64,000 nucleotides of DNA from Astropecten irregularis (Eukaryota > Echinodermata > Asteroidea > Paxillosida > Astropectinidae): NCBI GenBank assembly GCA_963971285.1, contig OZ020249.1, positions 9,052,001 to 9,116,000 of the forward strand, given 5' to 3'. The notes under the pieces were generated by a model, which saw nothing but the letters and a program-made list of their open reading frames with translations, did not search any database and was not told the origin of the DNA. The first letter of the stretch is position 1; every line of letters starts with the position of its first letter. Shown here one piece after another: positions 35,101 through 45,484 of this stretch. A program made the position numbers and the translations under genes.

Positions 35101-38100
35101 TCAGACAATAATAATAATAATAATAAACCACTTTTATATAGCGCAAATCACAATCAAACATGTCTCTAAGCGCTAATTACTCTGTGATGCATGAATGGAT
35201 TGCACTGAAATGTCCTCAGAATATGGCCTGGAGATATTGAATGCGATAGACTAAAAAGTCAAATACACTGTAGCTAAAACAGCTATAATCCATCTCAAAT
35301 TCGCTTTAGTCATCACGGTATCGTCCACCAGCTCTGCTTGTGTGTATATTTCATGGTAGCACCGAGAATTATTCATAAAACATAACACCGCTTGTGCAAA
35401 ATCCACGCTAACATTCTTCAATGCAAGTCAGACATCATTATAATAATAACGATACTTGATCTCAATGACCCCCCCCCCCCCCCAAGAGACAGGCTCGATT
35501 TTCATACCATTGGCCAGACTCGATCGGGCTTTAACTATCAGGTTTTACAATCTCACAGTGCAAAGTGAGTTTACCTTGGTGAGAGTCAGACTGCTCTGAT
35601 TCATTAGGAACGTTGCTTGGTGTAGGAACATCGTGCCCACTCGCACTTGATCCATGTGAACGTTGCTCGCTCGGTCCTGAAATCGAGATAGTAAAGCAGT
35701 ATCGTGAATCCAACAAGCCATTAATTGGTCGCTTACCCATGACATGTACCATCCAAAGAGACACGCACCTTAATGTGGTCGGAAGTGCGCATGTTTTACT
35801 TTTTACAATGGAATACACTAGGAGGACAACTTTTCTAAAGTTCCAACGGAAGTCTTCTAATATGAATATTAATTATTTGTATCCCAATGTTGCAATTCAG
35901 GTGTCCAGGCTTAAGATCCAATTACACCTCGCATCAATTTTGTTTAAAGCTCTAGTCCGGTGAGGTTTTTGAAAATCCAACAATGTACTTATCTCTGAAG
36001 GTATAATGTCAATGAAGACAGTGAAGAAAGAAAATGCTGTACTTTTTCCTCTGTATGTGAAACAATGCAGCGAAAAGTGAGGCCTACTGACGAGAGCTCA
36101 TCAAAAAACCTGGTACGCCATGACCTCATTGGACTAGACGTAGTAAAACGAATAGAGAAATATCGATTTTTCCCTCATGAATGACTATTTGAATAGTTTT
36201 CCTGTACTTACATAACAAGAACCAAACATTTATGGATTTCCTATCCCAGAAAAAGGACCACAAATTTGCCGATTTTGAGCCGGCGCCAAAGACATTTTTT
36301 GATAAAATGTGATCACGTGATTACCTAATTTGCATTAGTGATGGCGCGTGAAGGGGGCTCACCGACGGCTATCACGCATGCGTAGTCCCGCTGCCCGCCG
36401 GCGACTTTTGTACGTCATCAGTTTTCGCGGGAAAACTGCGTTCACGCATTGTATCAATATAATTATTGGACAGGGTATCACCACATACATATAAACGCAT
36501 AGACTGCCAGGTCCTATTCAAAACTAAAGGTTTTTTTCGTGATCTCCGCGGCGCCCGACTGAAGAGTTCCAGGCAAAACGAACATGAAGCCATTTTCCAA
36601 TTAAAGTTAGTTAAATTAGTTAGGCTGAAGTACTACAAAGTAATGGCATCACGTTTATACCTGAAAATGAATAGCTAGCGAGACAAAAAAAGCTCAAAAT
36701 CTTGGATTTGTTCTTATTACAGGACGCGCGTTGCGCGCCAAGCGCACGCAGTTTGCACGCGATTGACCGCTTTGCCATAGTTTTCAGAATCACAGATGAC
36801 TGCACACGCCTGGCCGTCTATGCGTTTATATGTCTATGGACCTTATCGAAGATAGCGCATAACTGGCTGTGCGCAAAGCACGCTGTGAAACACAGAGTTG
36901 CTAGGGCTGGTGATGAGTGCATCAAACGTACGGACATGAAATTTCAACTATAAATAAGTACTCAACTTTACATTGCTGGAACAAGTGACTCGACAGTAAC
37001 ATTCCATGGACCGTTGTGCAGCATCGCTATGTATAACAACTCAAAGCAAGGCTTTCTTCGAGGAAAAAAAACAACTTAAGTTATACGTGTACGTGTATCG
37101 ACGCGTGTGGTAAAACTTTAAAACCCACTGTTACCCACTGTCCTTTGCGCGCGCGCGCGCAGCGCTGAAAACAAGCTATCTTCGATAACGTCCCAACTAA
37201 AGTTGTATTTTTCCCTAGAAGAAAGCCTTGCTTTGAGTTGTTATACATAACGATGCTGCACAACGGTCCATGGAATGTTACTGTCGAGTCATTTGTTCCA
37301 GCGATGTAAAGTTGAGTACTTATTTATTGTTGAATGTTCATGTCCATACGTTTTATGCACTCAGCGCCAGCCCTAGCAACTCCAGAGTTTTCCAGAGTGC
37401 TTTGCGCACAGCTAGTTATGCGCTATCTTCGATAAGGTCCATGGGTATCACCTATCATGCATGTGTAGCGACCCCAGCGAGAAATTTACACAAATGTTAT
37501 CATACCATCCAGAAATAGGTCGAATTTCATTTAACGCGAAATATATTCTAGTTTGTAAAAATATGAAACTTCACAAATACATTTTTAATACACAAATAAC
37601 ACATTGGAAAACTCTCATCTGTTTTCAATATCCGTTTTAGTAGGTCTTGAACAAATTATAATATAAAGCTTTGCCGTGATTATATTAATTTCATCTGTCC
37701 GATGTTGTGATCGTTTGATGTATGCTTTACTTTTACCCATTTGTTTATCTTCAAATGTTCCAAACCAGTCTTTTTAAATTTCATAAATTTTCATTTTATT
37801 TCACGTATTATACTAGAGTCCTATAATCACAACAATCTAAATGTAATGGTTCATACTTTTTAGTCAGGCTTGCAACCGTCTTAGGACATTTTCAAACTAA
37901 AGCCAACTTGATACGAGTACAGAAGTCTACGAGTTGTATAAGGCCCAAGTCACAAAGGAAAATTTAAGTTAAAGTCAACACCTTTTTATTGTTGTTCCAA
38001 ATAGAAAAAAAAAGTCAACAAATTTTAATATAAATATTTTCAAAGTAAATTTTTCAGAGTCAGCAAATTTTAGAATATGGTCGAGTACATAATGAAAACT

Positions 38101-39346
38101 GCATGCGGAACCAGTTCTAATTAAAACTTTACCTGGTGTGTCCTTTTCATTAGCACCGCCCAGCAATCCTAGCGTGAGACGTAAATCTAAATTGGTATCT
38201 CGGTCAATGCTTTGATCTGCTAAGGAAAGTGCATCGCAAAGCTGTTTGTAAAGGAAATTAAAAACATTAAGTTCAAATTTCAATGTCAACAAGAATTGAA
38301 TCGATTGTCGTGAATACTGGAAGAAGAATATGTTTTAAATACATTATAGCAAAATAACAACTTCATTCTTACATATTCAAAGTATTTCTGTAACCTTTTT
38401 GTTGCTTTGTTAAATTACTCCGGAAAACAAGCTTGTGTGACGTAATCTCTGTGAATTGTTGACCTACCTCAAATCCACTCTTGGTAAAGAGATGCTGCTT
38501 TGTAGCTTCGATTCCGAGTTTGTCTTGTATCTTTTCCTTCACTGCTAATATCGAGGTGGACGATTGAAGTTGGAGACAGATAGTGGATGCCAACGGAGTA
38601 CGTATGAAAATCTGGGTGCTTACATTCTCAACCGTCTTCTCAACACTACAACCAAAGAAGCAAATAATCTCTTCTTTAGAAATGTTGCATGAACATGCTT
38701 GGATAAATGTGAACATGTTCTGCATACGCGGAATTGGTCAATATTAGTCTTAGTTTTGTAAATCTATTCCCGACGCTTACAGTAACTGTCCTAATTGAAG
38801 CAAAATGTAAGCGCTCACTGCTAATTGCTTTATGACAAATTCCACTGAGAGCGTAGGATAAAATGGCCGGTGGTATCGTATTAGAAAATCATTACGAGCC
38901 AACGCGGAGGAGTTAAAATGAGTACACAATTTAGCGGAAATACCGAGTTCTCCAAAAGAAAAGACATTCCACTTTCCAAAGTGCTGGAGAGGGAGCCAAA
39001 TAAATCTCATGTGATGTCATTAAATATGATTTATTGAGCTTCTGTACACCAAAATGCTCTCATACCTTTTTGACGAATCTTTACGGGCTTTTACAGTATG
39101 CTTTCGTTGATGAAACGATGTTTTCCCGTTGGTGTCTGGTTTCGATGCTCCGGCAAAATTCGTTTTTTGCATGGCGGAACTGTTCCTGGATCTCCGGACC
39201 TTTTTCGTCTTGTTGACCATCCTCGCCTGTGAATGGTCATAGACAACTCGAGCAACCCTCAAGGCTTCCTCCATGTCAGCGTAGGTCCTGGGTGCCTTCA
39301 TGCCTGGTGTTTCCCCGTAACTCATTTCAATGTCAAACTGAGGCAT
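23670..39346 (-). CDS. NLR gene: ubiquitin-like, Death, NACHT, LRR (six exons)
   Basis: Minus-strand exons: 39346-39066, 38645-38468, 38241-38133, 35676-35575, 34516-34238 and 29155-23670. All have GT/AG borders. Intron phases are 2, 0, 1, 1, 1 and the joined length is 6435 bases, exactly 2145 codons. Residues 1-93 are basic with no known domain; about 104-182 are ubiquitin-like (QIFIRTP, VKEKIQDKLGI, ending GLLGG); 190-223 are a Ser/Pro linker; 236-316 a Death domain; Walker A GLAGSGKTT at about 406-414 and Walker B LMIFDGVDEF at about 483-492 mark the NACHT. From about 850 to 1830 there are 17 tandem 57-residue LRR units, then canonical LRRs. NLRs are cytosolic sensors that oligomerise through NACHT and signal through the N-terminal domain. 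The link of the ubiquitin-like exons to the rest is inferred from strand, order and phase. Confidence 0.75.
24640..27560 (-). repeat. 171-bp LRR-coding tandem array, 17 units
   Basis: Unit of 171 bp (57 residues); for example GAGGTGACAAGGGGCCAG recurs at 27181 and 27352. The peptide core is VNDWPLVTSILGNAVNVSDL. Two or three copies have one extra codon (QPEGF or QLEGF) and one lacks a residue pair. Units 4-5-6 and 10-11-12 form near-identical trimers offset by 1032 bp, and units 6, 8 and 12 are the same at protein level, which shows recent higher-order duplication or conversion. Confidence 0.95.
29285..29565 (-). mobile_element. Intronic mobile element copy A (mariner-like end)
   Basis: Bases 29288-29565 are the inverted counterpart of 33890-34205. 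Shared words include GATCCATACTTCACGCATGAGTGA, of which 20 bases are ATCCATACTTCACGCATGAG, and the complement of GAAATGTAGTTTCTAGG. The outer end is TATACAGTGTGTCCCAGAAAA, close to ends seen in some Tc1/mariner relatives. It lies in NLR intron 5, near the NACHT exon. Confidence 0.6.
29570..31080. other. NLR intron 5, part without recognised features
   Basis: Intronic sequence with homopolymer and (CAAA)n runs at 30150-30240. No exon or domain was recognised on either strand. Confidence 0.45.
31092..32482. mobile_element. MULE-like element with perfect 9-bp target duplication
   Basis: GGTTTAACA flanks both ends (31083-31091 and 32483-32491). The termini are T(G/A)GTCTAGATTGCTAGACGT, inverted, and the inverted similarity continues for about 150 bp, with words such as CGATAACTACGTCTAGACGA and GAGGGCGTATCATGA. 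A 9-bp duplication and long terminal inverted repeats are typical of Mutator-like elements. No transposase is encoded in the 1.39-kb body, so it is non-autonomous. It lies in NLR intron 5. Confidence 0.8.
31670..32150. repeat. ACCGGTCGACCTGTCTC repeats inside the MULE-like element
   Basis: Two related blocks (31670-31812 and 31958-32148) each contain CGCGTTGAGCCAAC, TCGATACACGGTAT and several copies of the 17-bp ACCGGTCGACCTGTCTC unit. Each ends near GTCTGAC. The same unit forms an inverted-repeat element at 47602-47855, so this is a nested insertion of that family, duplicated once. Confidence 0.65.
33000..33875. repeat. AAGCAATTGCTT palindrome cluster
   Basis: Many perfect or near copies of AAGCAATTGCTT and AAGCAGTTGCTTG at 33027-33165 and 33555-33870, with GTATGCATAAA and its relative TTATGCATACGG at the borders of the blocks (33101, 33818, 33866). 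The layout suggests two or three copies of a short inverted-repeat element. It is intronic. Confidence 0.6.
33890..34205 (+). mobile_element. Intronic mobile element copy B, inverted to copy A
   Basis: Same element as 29285-29565 in opposite orientation, ending CTGAACACCCTGTATTATA only about 30 bases from the Death exon donor. The two inverted copies bracket most of intron 5 and could pair in the transcript or support inversion of the DNA between them. Confidence 0.6.
34238..34516 (-). CDS. NLR exon 5: Death domain
   Basis: Acceptor AAAAACAAACAG, donor AAAG/GTAAGA. After an alanine run coded by a (CAG/CTG)-type microsatellite, the peptide LMSIASNLGHEWKTLATHLG, then VDRIEADYHTTEERIFRMLVKW and SCGRTDLTSILK, shows the six-helix Death pattern including the conserved Trp. 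Death domains form homotypic signalling assemblies. Phase is 1 on both sides, so it is a symmetric exon. Confidence 0.85.
34930..35105. mobile_element. Small foldback element in NLR intron 4
   Basis: TTACAAATGAGTGACAGTTG and its inverted partner (ending GTCACTCATTTGTAA) bracket about 70 bp. Pairing extends outward through AAAGTC(A/T)ATTTT on the left and AAAATTGACTTTT on the right. It is followed directly by an (AAT)n run and a TTTTATATAGCGC...CTCTAAGCGCT motif at 35130-35175. Confidence 0.6.
35575..35676 (-). CDS. NLR exon 4: Ser/Pro linker
   Basis: A 102-base exon between TCGATTTCAG and GTAAAC, encoding GPSEQRSHGSSASGHDVPTP and similar low-complexity sequence. It links the ubiquitin-like and Death exons in phase 1 on both sides, so it could be skipped or duplicated without a frame change. 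The exon is small and the call rests on splice sites and phase alone. Confidence 0.55.
36835..37442. mobile_element. Foldback element, about 240-bp arms, in NLR intron 3
   Basis: Left end ATGGACCTTATCGAAGATAG and right end CTATCTTCGATAAGGTCCAT are perfect inverted copies. The arms (36837-37077 and 37200-37441) remain alike throughout, for example CAACTCAAAGCAAGGC and its complement, with a loop containing a CG-alternating run at 37147-37162. There is no coding capacity. No clear target duplication. Confidence 0.8.
38133..38241 (-). CDS. NLR exon 3: ubiquitin-like domain, second half
   Basis: Acceptor CCTTTACAAACAG, donor CCAG/GTAAAG. The peptide LSLADQSIDRDTNLDLRL followed by TLGLLGG continues the fold started in exon 2, matching the T-L-S-D-Y-x-I and final L-R-G-G region of ubiquitin. 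Seven further residues (ANEKDTP) follow the Gly-Gly, so the C-terminus is internal here. Confidence 0.75.
38468..38645 (-). CDS. NLR exon 2: ubiquitin-like domain, first half
   Basis: Acceptor CTTTGGTTGTAG, donor GAG/GTAGGT. After a lead VEKTVENVS, the peptide TQIFIRTPLASTICLQLQSS follows the beta-hairpin start of ubiquitin. VKEKIQDKLGIEATKQHLF follows the helix and the segment after it, including the K-x-K-I-Q-D-K-x-G-I pattern. The exon ends in phase 0 within the loop that precedes the ubiquitin L-x-D turn. Confidence 0.78.
39066..39346 (-). CDS. NLR exon 1: basic N-terminal region
   Basis: Starts MPQFDIEMSYGETPGMK; an in-frame stop lies 15 bases upstream, which supports this ATG. It ends after ...KARKDSSK plus two bases at a GTATGA donor. 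The composition is strongly basic (clusters such as TKKVRRSR and HQRKHTVKARK), so nuclear or RNA/DNA contact is possible. No domain is recognised. The two leftover bases (AG) are completed by T of exon 2, giving Ser. Confidence 0.6.
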
Positions 39347-39509
39347 AATGATATTGATACATTATTTTGTTAAACCATCTCAGTTCGACCTTTAAGTTCA
39401 CCTTCATAAAAGGCTAAAATAAACAAGGAATGATCCGACGTGGTCAAATTACATACTGGTTATTCAAGCTTCAGGAGTGTTCAGGATGTAAAATGAGCGA
39501 ATGAGTGAT

Positions 39510-39605
39510 TTTTTGACGTTCACAAGCACTGAGTATAAAGTTCACATCCACGTCGGTGAAGGGCATGCCTAATTTGCATATTATAGTTATATAGTTATGA
39601 AGAGT
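39510..39605 (+). repeat. SINE tail fragment
   Basis: GCACTGAGTAT, then CCACGTCGGTGAAGGGCATG and CTAATTTGCATA match the tail of the SINE at 10440-10505. The tRNA-like head is missing, so it is 5'-truncated. Confidence 0.6.
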
Positions 39606-39725
39606 GGGCCATTGATATGAAATCACATGACTGTAATGTAATTTTATATTTCATCTTCAACGCATCAATGTGTAAGTACCTGCAAAATTTGAACCGACTC
39701 GGCCAAATACTTTAATCTGAAAATA

Positions 39726-40431
39726 TGTACCGTCACATGATGCACATGAGGTGCAATGCAGGATATATTTAGGAATACTTCATGTGCTTGAGGTACAGAC
39801 GAACAAACTGCACCGTCACATGATGCACATGAGGTGCAATGCATGATGTATTTAGGAATACCTCATGTACTTGAGGTACAAACAAACCAACTTTACCGTC
39901 ACGTGATGCACATGAGGTGCAATGCATTATGTATTTAGGAATACTTCATGTGCTTGAGGTACAGACGAACAAACTGCACCGTCACATGATGCACATGGGG
40001 TGCAATGCGCAGGATGTATTTAGGAATACCTCATGTGCTTGAGGTACAGACGAACAAACTGCACCGTCACGTGATGCACATGAGGTGAAATGCATGATGT
40101 ATTTAGGAATACTTCATGTGCTTGAGGTACAGACGAACAAACTGCAACGTCACGTGATGCACATGAGGTGCAATGCATGATGTATTTAGGAATACTTCAT
40201 GTGCTTGAGGTACAGACGAACAAACTGCACCGTCACGTGATGCACATGGGGTGCAATGCGCAGGATGTATTTAGGAATACCTCATGTGCTTGAGGTACAG
40301 ACGAACAAACTGCACCGTCACGTGATGCACATGAGGTGAAATGCAGGATGTATTTAGGAATACTTCATGTGCTTGAGGTACAGACGAACAAACTGCAACG
40401 TCACGTGATGCACATGAGGTGAAATGCACTA
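39726..40431. repeat. 83-bp satellite array, about nine units
   Basis: The unit has ACCGTCACGTGATGCACATG, GATGTATTTAGGAATAC and CTTGAGGTACAGACGAACAA. ACCGTCAC-type starts occur at roughly 39730, 39811, 39893, 39977, 40063, 40146, 40229, 40313 and 40397. A diverged continuation is found at 41100-41220, beyond an inserted LINE. Each unit holds the palindrome TCACGTGA. Confidence 0.9.
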
Positions 40432-41075
40432 TGACAGCAAAGATGAATCGGATCTCATAGACAAAATCAATGAAGATATGACTCGTGTTGTGGAAAGGCT
40501 CAATCAAAACAAACTGAGTCTTAATGCTGAAAAACTGAATTTATCTTGCTGGGTACAAAGTCAAAGCTGCGCAACATACATGATGATACCGTAACCGTTA
40601 ACATCAACGGGACCCGACTTAAACGTGTATACAATGTAAACACCTTGGAGTTATTGTGGATGAAAACTTAACTTGGCGTGACCATGTTGATTATGTACGA
40701 AATAAGGTTCTGGTGGGAATGCATGTCACCAATAAAGTAAACAACTTAATCCCCCAGACAACTACGTACTAAACTGTTGTATAATGCCATAGTCTCTCCA
40801 TACTTTGATTACTGTGATGTTGTATGGGGGAATTGTGGTACAACACTTCAACCAAAACTGCAAAAATTACAAAACAGAAGCGCCCGTATGATAACCAATG
40901 CACACGGGAGTGTCCCTGGCAGCGTTAACTTAGATGTGCTAAAATGGGTTCCGCTTGAAGAAAGAAGACGTCAACACAAGGCAATCATGATGTTTAAAAT
41001 TGTAAACAATCTTGCACCAATGTACCTAAAAAACCTTTGGCTGAATGGGTTTTCCGTGTATAAATACGATTAATA
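40432..41075 (+). pseudogene. Non-LTR retrotransposon (CR1/L2-like) RT C-terminus
   Basis: Encodes the end of a LINE reverse transcriptase: YDSKDESDLIDKINEDM just after the lost catalytic Asp pair, LLGTKSKLRN in a second frame, then LYNAIVSPYFDYCDVVWGNC and LQKLQNRSARMI, typical of the thumb region. Frame breaks occur near 40540, 40640 and 40770. The 3' end has TAA-rich simple repeats (41070-41100). Flanking ATGCA in the satellite on both sides fits a short target duplication. It is 5'-truncated. Confidence 0.85.
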
Positions 41076-41219
41076 GTAATGATAAATAATAATAATAATG
41101 CAAGATGTATTTAGAAATATCTAATGTGCTACAAACGAACAAATTGAACCCTCACATGATATGCAATGTAGGATGTACTGAAAAATAGGCCTACCTACCT
41201 TTTGTACTTTTGGTACAAA

Positions 41220-42900
41220 CGAATAGGCCCCATTTACTGTACTTCGATTCCATGTGCATGGGTTCATGCACACGAGGCAGTATTTCCCGCCGAAAGTAGT
41301 GCCGTTCGTGCGCGATTCCATTCAGGGGAATTTTACATACATGTACGTACGGCGTACAGTACGCATGTACACCAGTATAACATTTCCTGCATAGGCTGTA
41401 GCGATACACGATACGTAGGCCTACGTACGCGAGTGTATAGGTAAGCCTACATGCCAGCTAGATACCAATGCTGTTATTGTTTATGACAAGCCTACACAGT
41501 AACGTTACAGTAGTTTATTAGGACTATAGTCCATCCAGGCTATATTATTTTGGCCTACGCCTACAATTCACGGTTGTAATGTCGCTTGTTTGTTGTTGGT
41601 CAGGGAGGGGGGGGGGGGGGGGGGTAGGGCCTACTTATTGACTTAGCATGCTAAGCCTTTATTTAGGGCCTAGGCCTAACACTGGTTTTAAACCCGACTC
41701 CGTTAATATTCTTAAAGCTGGACTCCAACGATTTCGAAAAATAAGATGTTCACATAAAATTGTGTTCACGTAGCTCCAATTAAGGTAAACATATCATTAA
41801 CCCTCACTATTAGAAGTTTGTTGATGTGAATTTTAAGCCACTTTTTACCGTTCCGCATTCGCCAAGAATAAGCCATTTTCTCTCGAATTTGCCGGTTTTT
41901 TGTTCATTTACATATCATGAATATTCATGTTTTCCTGAAGTTGATGACGTAGAAGAGGGGATTCGCTTTCCTTACGAATATGTATACACAGTGTGTTACA
42001 TTATTATAAACCCACACGAAATACATGTACTCCCATCATTTCGTTAGTAAAATGGCTGAAAATGATACATATAGCGACCGTCCTTGAGAGGAATACAGCA
42101 TCTATGAATAATCAATGTACCAATCGGATAGTAATGATCATTCGGGTAGTGATTCAGACAGTTTTAGCAAACAGAAACCGCATGTACACAAAAATCATTG
42201 GAAATCCCATACAACTCCCGCGCACAGGGGGTTCGTTCGTGGACAGTATCCCCTCGACTACGTCACACATTGACATGAATTTAAATAGCGCCACCCACGG
42301 CCAGTTTGGGTAAATAGTCCTCAGAATTTACAATTATCATCAAATTTTACTACCAATATTACCAAGTAATAAACAAAAACCAGCCCCATTGTATATTATG
42401 ATAAAGTTCTTATATGCCCTATAAACGAGGATTTGTATTTGTTTCATTTTTTTAACAATCGTTATTCTCCATCTTTAAATGTACTGAAGGCAGGAAGCAC
42501 CGTTACTAATGACTGTGTAATTGCAGTGGTGTTTATTGAGCTTGTGAATATAAATGGAACCTGTGTACCTTTTTCAAAGTCTGATAATGATCAACTTAGA
42601 GTCATACAACAAGTAGACAAGATGCTCAGTAAAAGGATCAAGAATGTGGAGCTATGTGGATCGGTTTGCGGAAACACCATGTAATAATCGTTCGTACTGT
42701 TGCGTACCTAACCATCGAGGTTTGACTCAACTACAGACACGCAAAAAATATATGTAATACTGAAGACTGTAACTTTGTGACAAAATATGACTGAGTTGGT
42801 TTATTAACATTCTCTATCTGGAATCACAGAACATGACATATATAAGCACATGGACAGAGTATACAAGATTGTATACGGTGAAACCTCTATCAGTTTACAC
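41220..42900. other. Intergenic, no gene recognised
   Basis: Contains several TAGGCCTA words, a poly-G run and an old repeat word at 42657-42690 (GATCGGTTTGCGGAAACACC) shared with 6408-6430. Short frames have no domain resemblance. Confidence 0.4.
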
Positions 42901-43324
42901 TGGAGAGCCGGTAAATCTCAGCATAGCTAACCCAAGGTCACGCATCCCACGATAGCCGCACATACACCATTCGGGTACACGAGGTACGTACGTGGCATGG
43001 TACGGGGATACCAATAACCCAGAACGCAGGGGAAGTATACGGGGGTATACTTTACAACATGCAAGTCAATGCTTACGATCGGAGGCACAACACAGCATTG
43101 CTTGTAGACCAATAGACACGACGAGGCACTCCTCTATTGGAATAACGCACGGTACGGGTATTGCTAGCTTTAATCGGAACCGGTGCTCATCAGCAAATGA
43201 ACAATGAATCTTAGGATCAGCTCGACTTAATATATCAAGAATCCTGGGCCTAAGAATGAATAAAACATAAGCAAGAAGATACACCTTAGCCAATGGGAAA
43301 GCAGCACGGTGAAGTATCCATAGC

Positions 43325-43470
43325 CTAAGGCGGTAGGAACGTTTGCAAAAGTATGGTGGGACGTGTGCAGGCGTGTGCAAAAGCATGTCGGGACGTGTGC
43401 AAACATGTGCATAAGCATGTCGGGACAATGTGCAAAGGATGTCGCGGGACATGTGCAAAAGCATGTTACA
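43325..43470. repeat. Short tandem repeat around GTGTGCAAAAGCATGTCGGGAC
   Basis: About five imperfect units of 22-40 bp with the core GTGTGCAAAAGCATG and CGGGAC. Open minus-strand frames here are products of the repeat. Confidence 0.6.
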
Positions 43471-43499
43471 CAACAACTTCTATCTCCTTATTTGGCACA

Positions 43500-45000
43500 A
43501 CTTCGCGCTAGAAGCTCTGATTGACAACTAGGTATAGTACGGGGCGTGTTCAGGAGACAAGTAGCATTCGATGTGCACATAATCTGGCTCTGTGTACAAA
43601 GCATTGCAGGGGCTTGCGTGCTCGCATGCGGCATCAAGGGTGGTCAACGAGAGTACACTGGGGAACTTAGCGGGTCAGTCACGGTGACTGTAGGCGGTCG
43701 CCTATCGGAGCCTACACGGCCTACCACTTCGGGAGCGAAGTGGTGAACTCCGAGAGAAATCTCAGCAAAATAGACTAAGTCCCAGAGAGCACTTTCGCTG
43801 TGGAACTAGGGGGAGGGGCTTTACGTGATCGCTCGCTGTGGCTCTGAATTATGCATAACGCAGCATCAGCTCCTGGGGCATATTGCATATGCAAGATATG
43901 GCGCAATCTCGGACGATCGTGTCACGCGGCATTGCATGGGTCTTGAGGGCCGGAAATAGCTTAGCCTTGCAATTACACTGATCAGTTCTTGGTCAATACG
44001 TGGTCAATAGCATATAATAGATAATCAATGGAAAATGATCACGTGTACAGCAAGGACACAATTCTAGAGGGCGCTAGTGCTTCGGTGTTACGAAATCGGT
44101 CCAGGCAAGGTTCACAACAGTACTTTCACACTTCTGTATCGTTCGCACTTCTATATCGTTCTCACTTCTCGCAATTAGGTCTCAACGTTTCGACTAGTCT
44201 GCTCTAGTCCTCATCAGGAGACATGTGGAGCTTATTTGAGTGATTGAGGTAAGAACATCAGGTATTTTGACTGAAAGTATTTGAGATCAAAACTCAAAAT
44301 GTAAACTATGACAGTTGCAAACCCGTTGCATTGCTAAGTTTAGTTCAGTGTGATTTGACCTCAGTGATGTCAACCCCATATGAGGTCTTTTATTGGGTTG
44401 TCATGGTGCTAAGGAAATTCACTGCCAGTTGACTTTTCTTGCATTAGCCATATAATAAGACCATTGTTTTTGCTTCAAAAAAGAAGTCATATATCCCACC
44501 GTAACGTAATTGTGCATATATATTTCATAGTTAGCAGTTCGTGAACAAGGTTTATCTTTACCCATCATAGAATTTGTCTGTTCATGTGGGAATTCGGTTC
44601 ATACCACATTGTTACAGAGACTTGACAAAATGAAGTAAATTAAAATATTATAATTGGGGGGATTTTTAATTCAAGCATTCAGATGTAATATGCAATAAAG
44701 AAAATCGTTTCACCCAATATTGTTTGTTTTAAGTTGCTACGAATTAAACTTGAATTCAATGTTTAAGAACATATTACATTTGTATTATCATGTTAAAAGT
44801 GGAAAATTTTTATAATCTCTGTTCTTACTCAATAGTCAAGGTAATTATCATTTCTGAGGTTGGTCATCGTCTCATCGTCACTATGTACCTCAAACTTTAG
44901 ATCACTTTGAGGTAAATAATTATGATGTCCTAACTTAGTGAGCAGGATTTTGATTCGAATATTATATCTCATTCCTCATGTTCATCATTCTCATATAAAC
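43500..45000. other. Intergenic, no gene recognised
   Basis: No convincing coding region or structured repeat was seen. A GGTCTCAACGTTTCGACT-type stretch with TCCTCATCAGG at 44179-44220 is reminiscent of common dispersed repeats but was not assigned. Confidence 0.35.
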
Positions 45001-45129
45001 TGCGTTGATGATGTATTGCAGTATCACGGTGTACGCCCACCCCCCCCCCCCCCCCAAAAAAAAAGCAAACCAGCATACGGCCATAAATATTTTGAGAGTT
45101 TGTGGTCATAACAAAAGAAGGGTCAGATT

Positions 45130-45475
45130 TCAACTTTGCATAATATCAAAATTAAGATACATGATTTACACTTCAAACAGGTTTAAGGCAACATTGACAG
45201 AAAAAGTACAGAATTGTACACAACACATTTGTTATTTGTTTAAATGTTCTCTTTTTGAAATTGAATTCAAAAAAGTGATTCATTATATGCAAGATGGTCT
45301 TTCTGTTTCAGTAATTTTAGACGAAAATAATTCTTTATTATTTTTTTCTGTTACCTTTTCTCCAGAGCAAACAGCCGAGGTATCCGAGGCATTATGTAAC
45401 AGATGTACAAGTGTAAGAGACAAAAAGCAGGACAGGAAATTGGAAAACAAGATCTTTTGCATGCAAGCAGTTTAT
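45130..45475 (+). other. Unassigned open frame
   Basis: Part of a 180-codon plus-strand frame with ordinary protein composition (for example FKATLTEKVQNCTQHIC and FSPEQTAEVSEALCNRC). No start context, splice sites or domain could be recognised. The frame runs into the GAGACGTC inverted-repeat element. Most likely a fortuitous or decayed frame. Confidence 0.2.
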
Positions 45476-45484
45476 CACACAGGG

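Noticed and set aside
43066-43476. 136-codon minus-strand frame
   Set aside because: Much of it is coded by the GTGTGCAAAAGCATG repeat, and the residue pattern (RHAYAHVCTRPDMLLHTPAHV) is repeat-derived.
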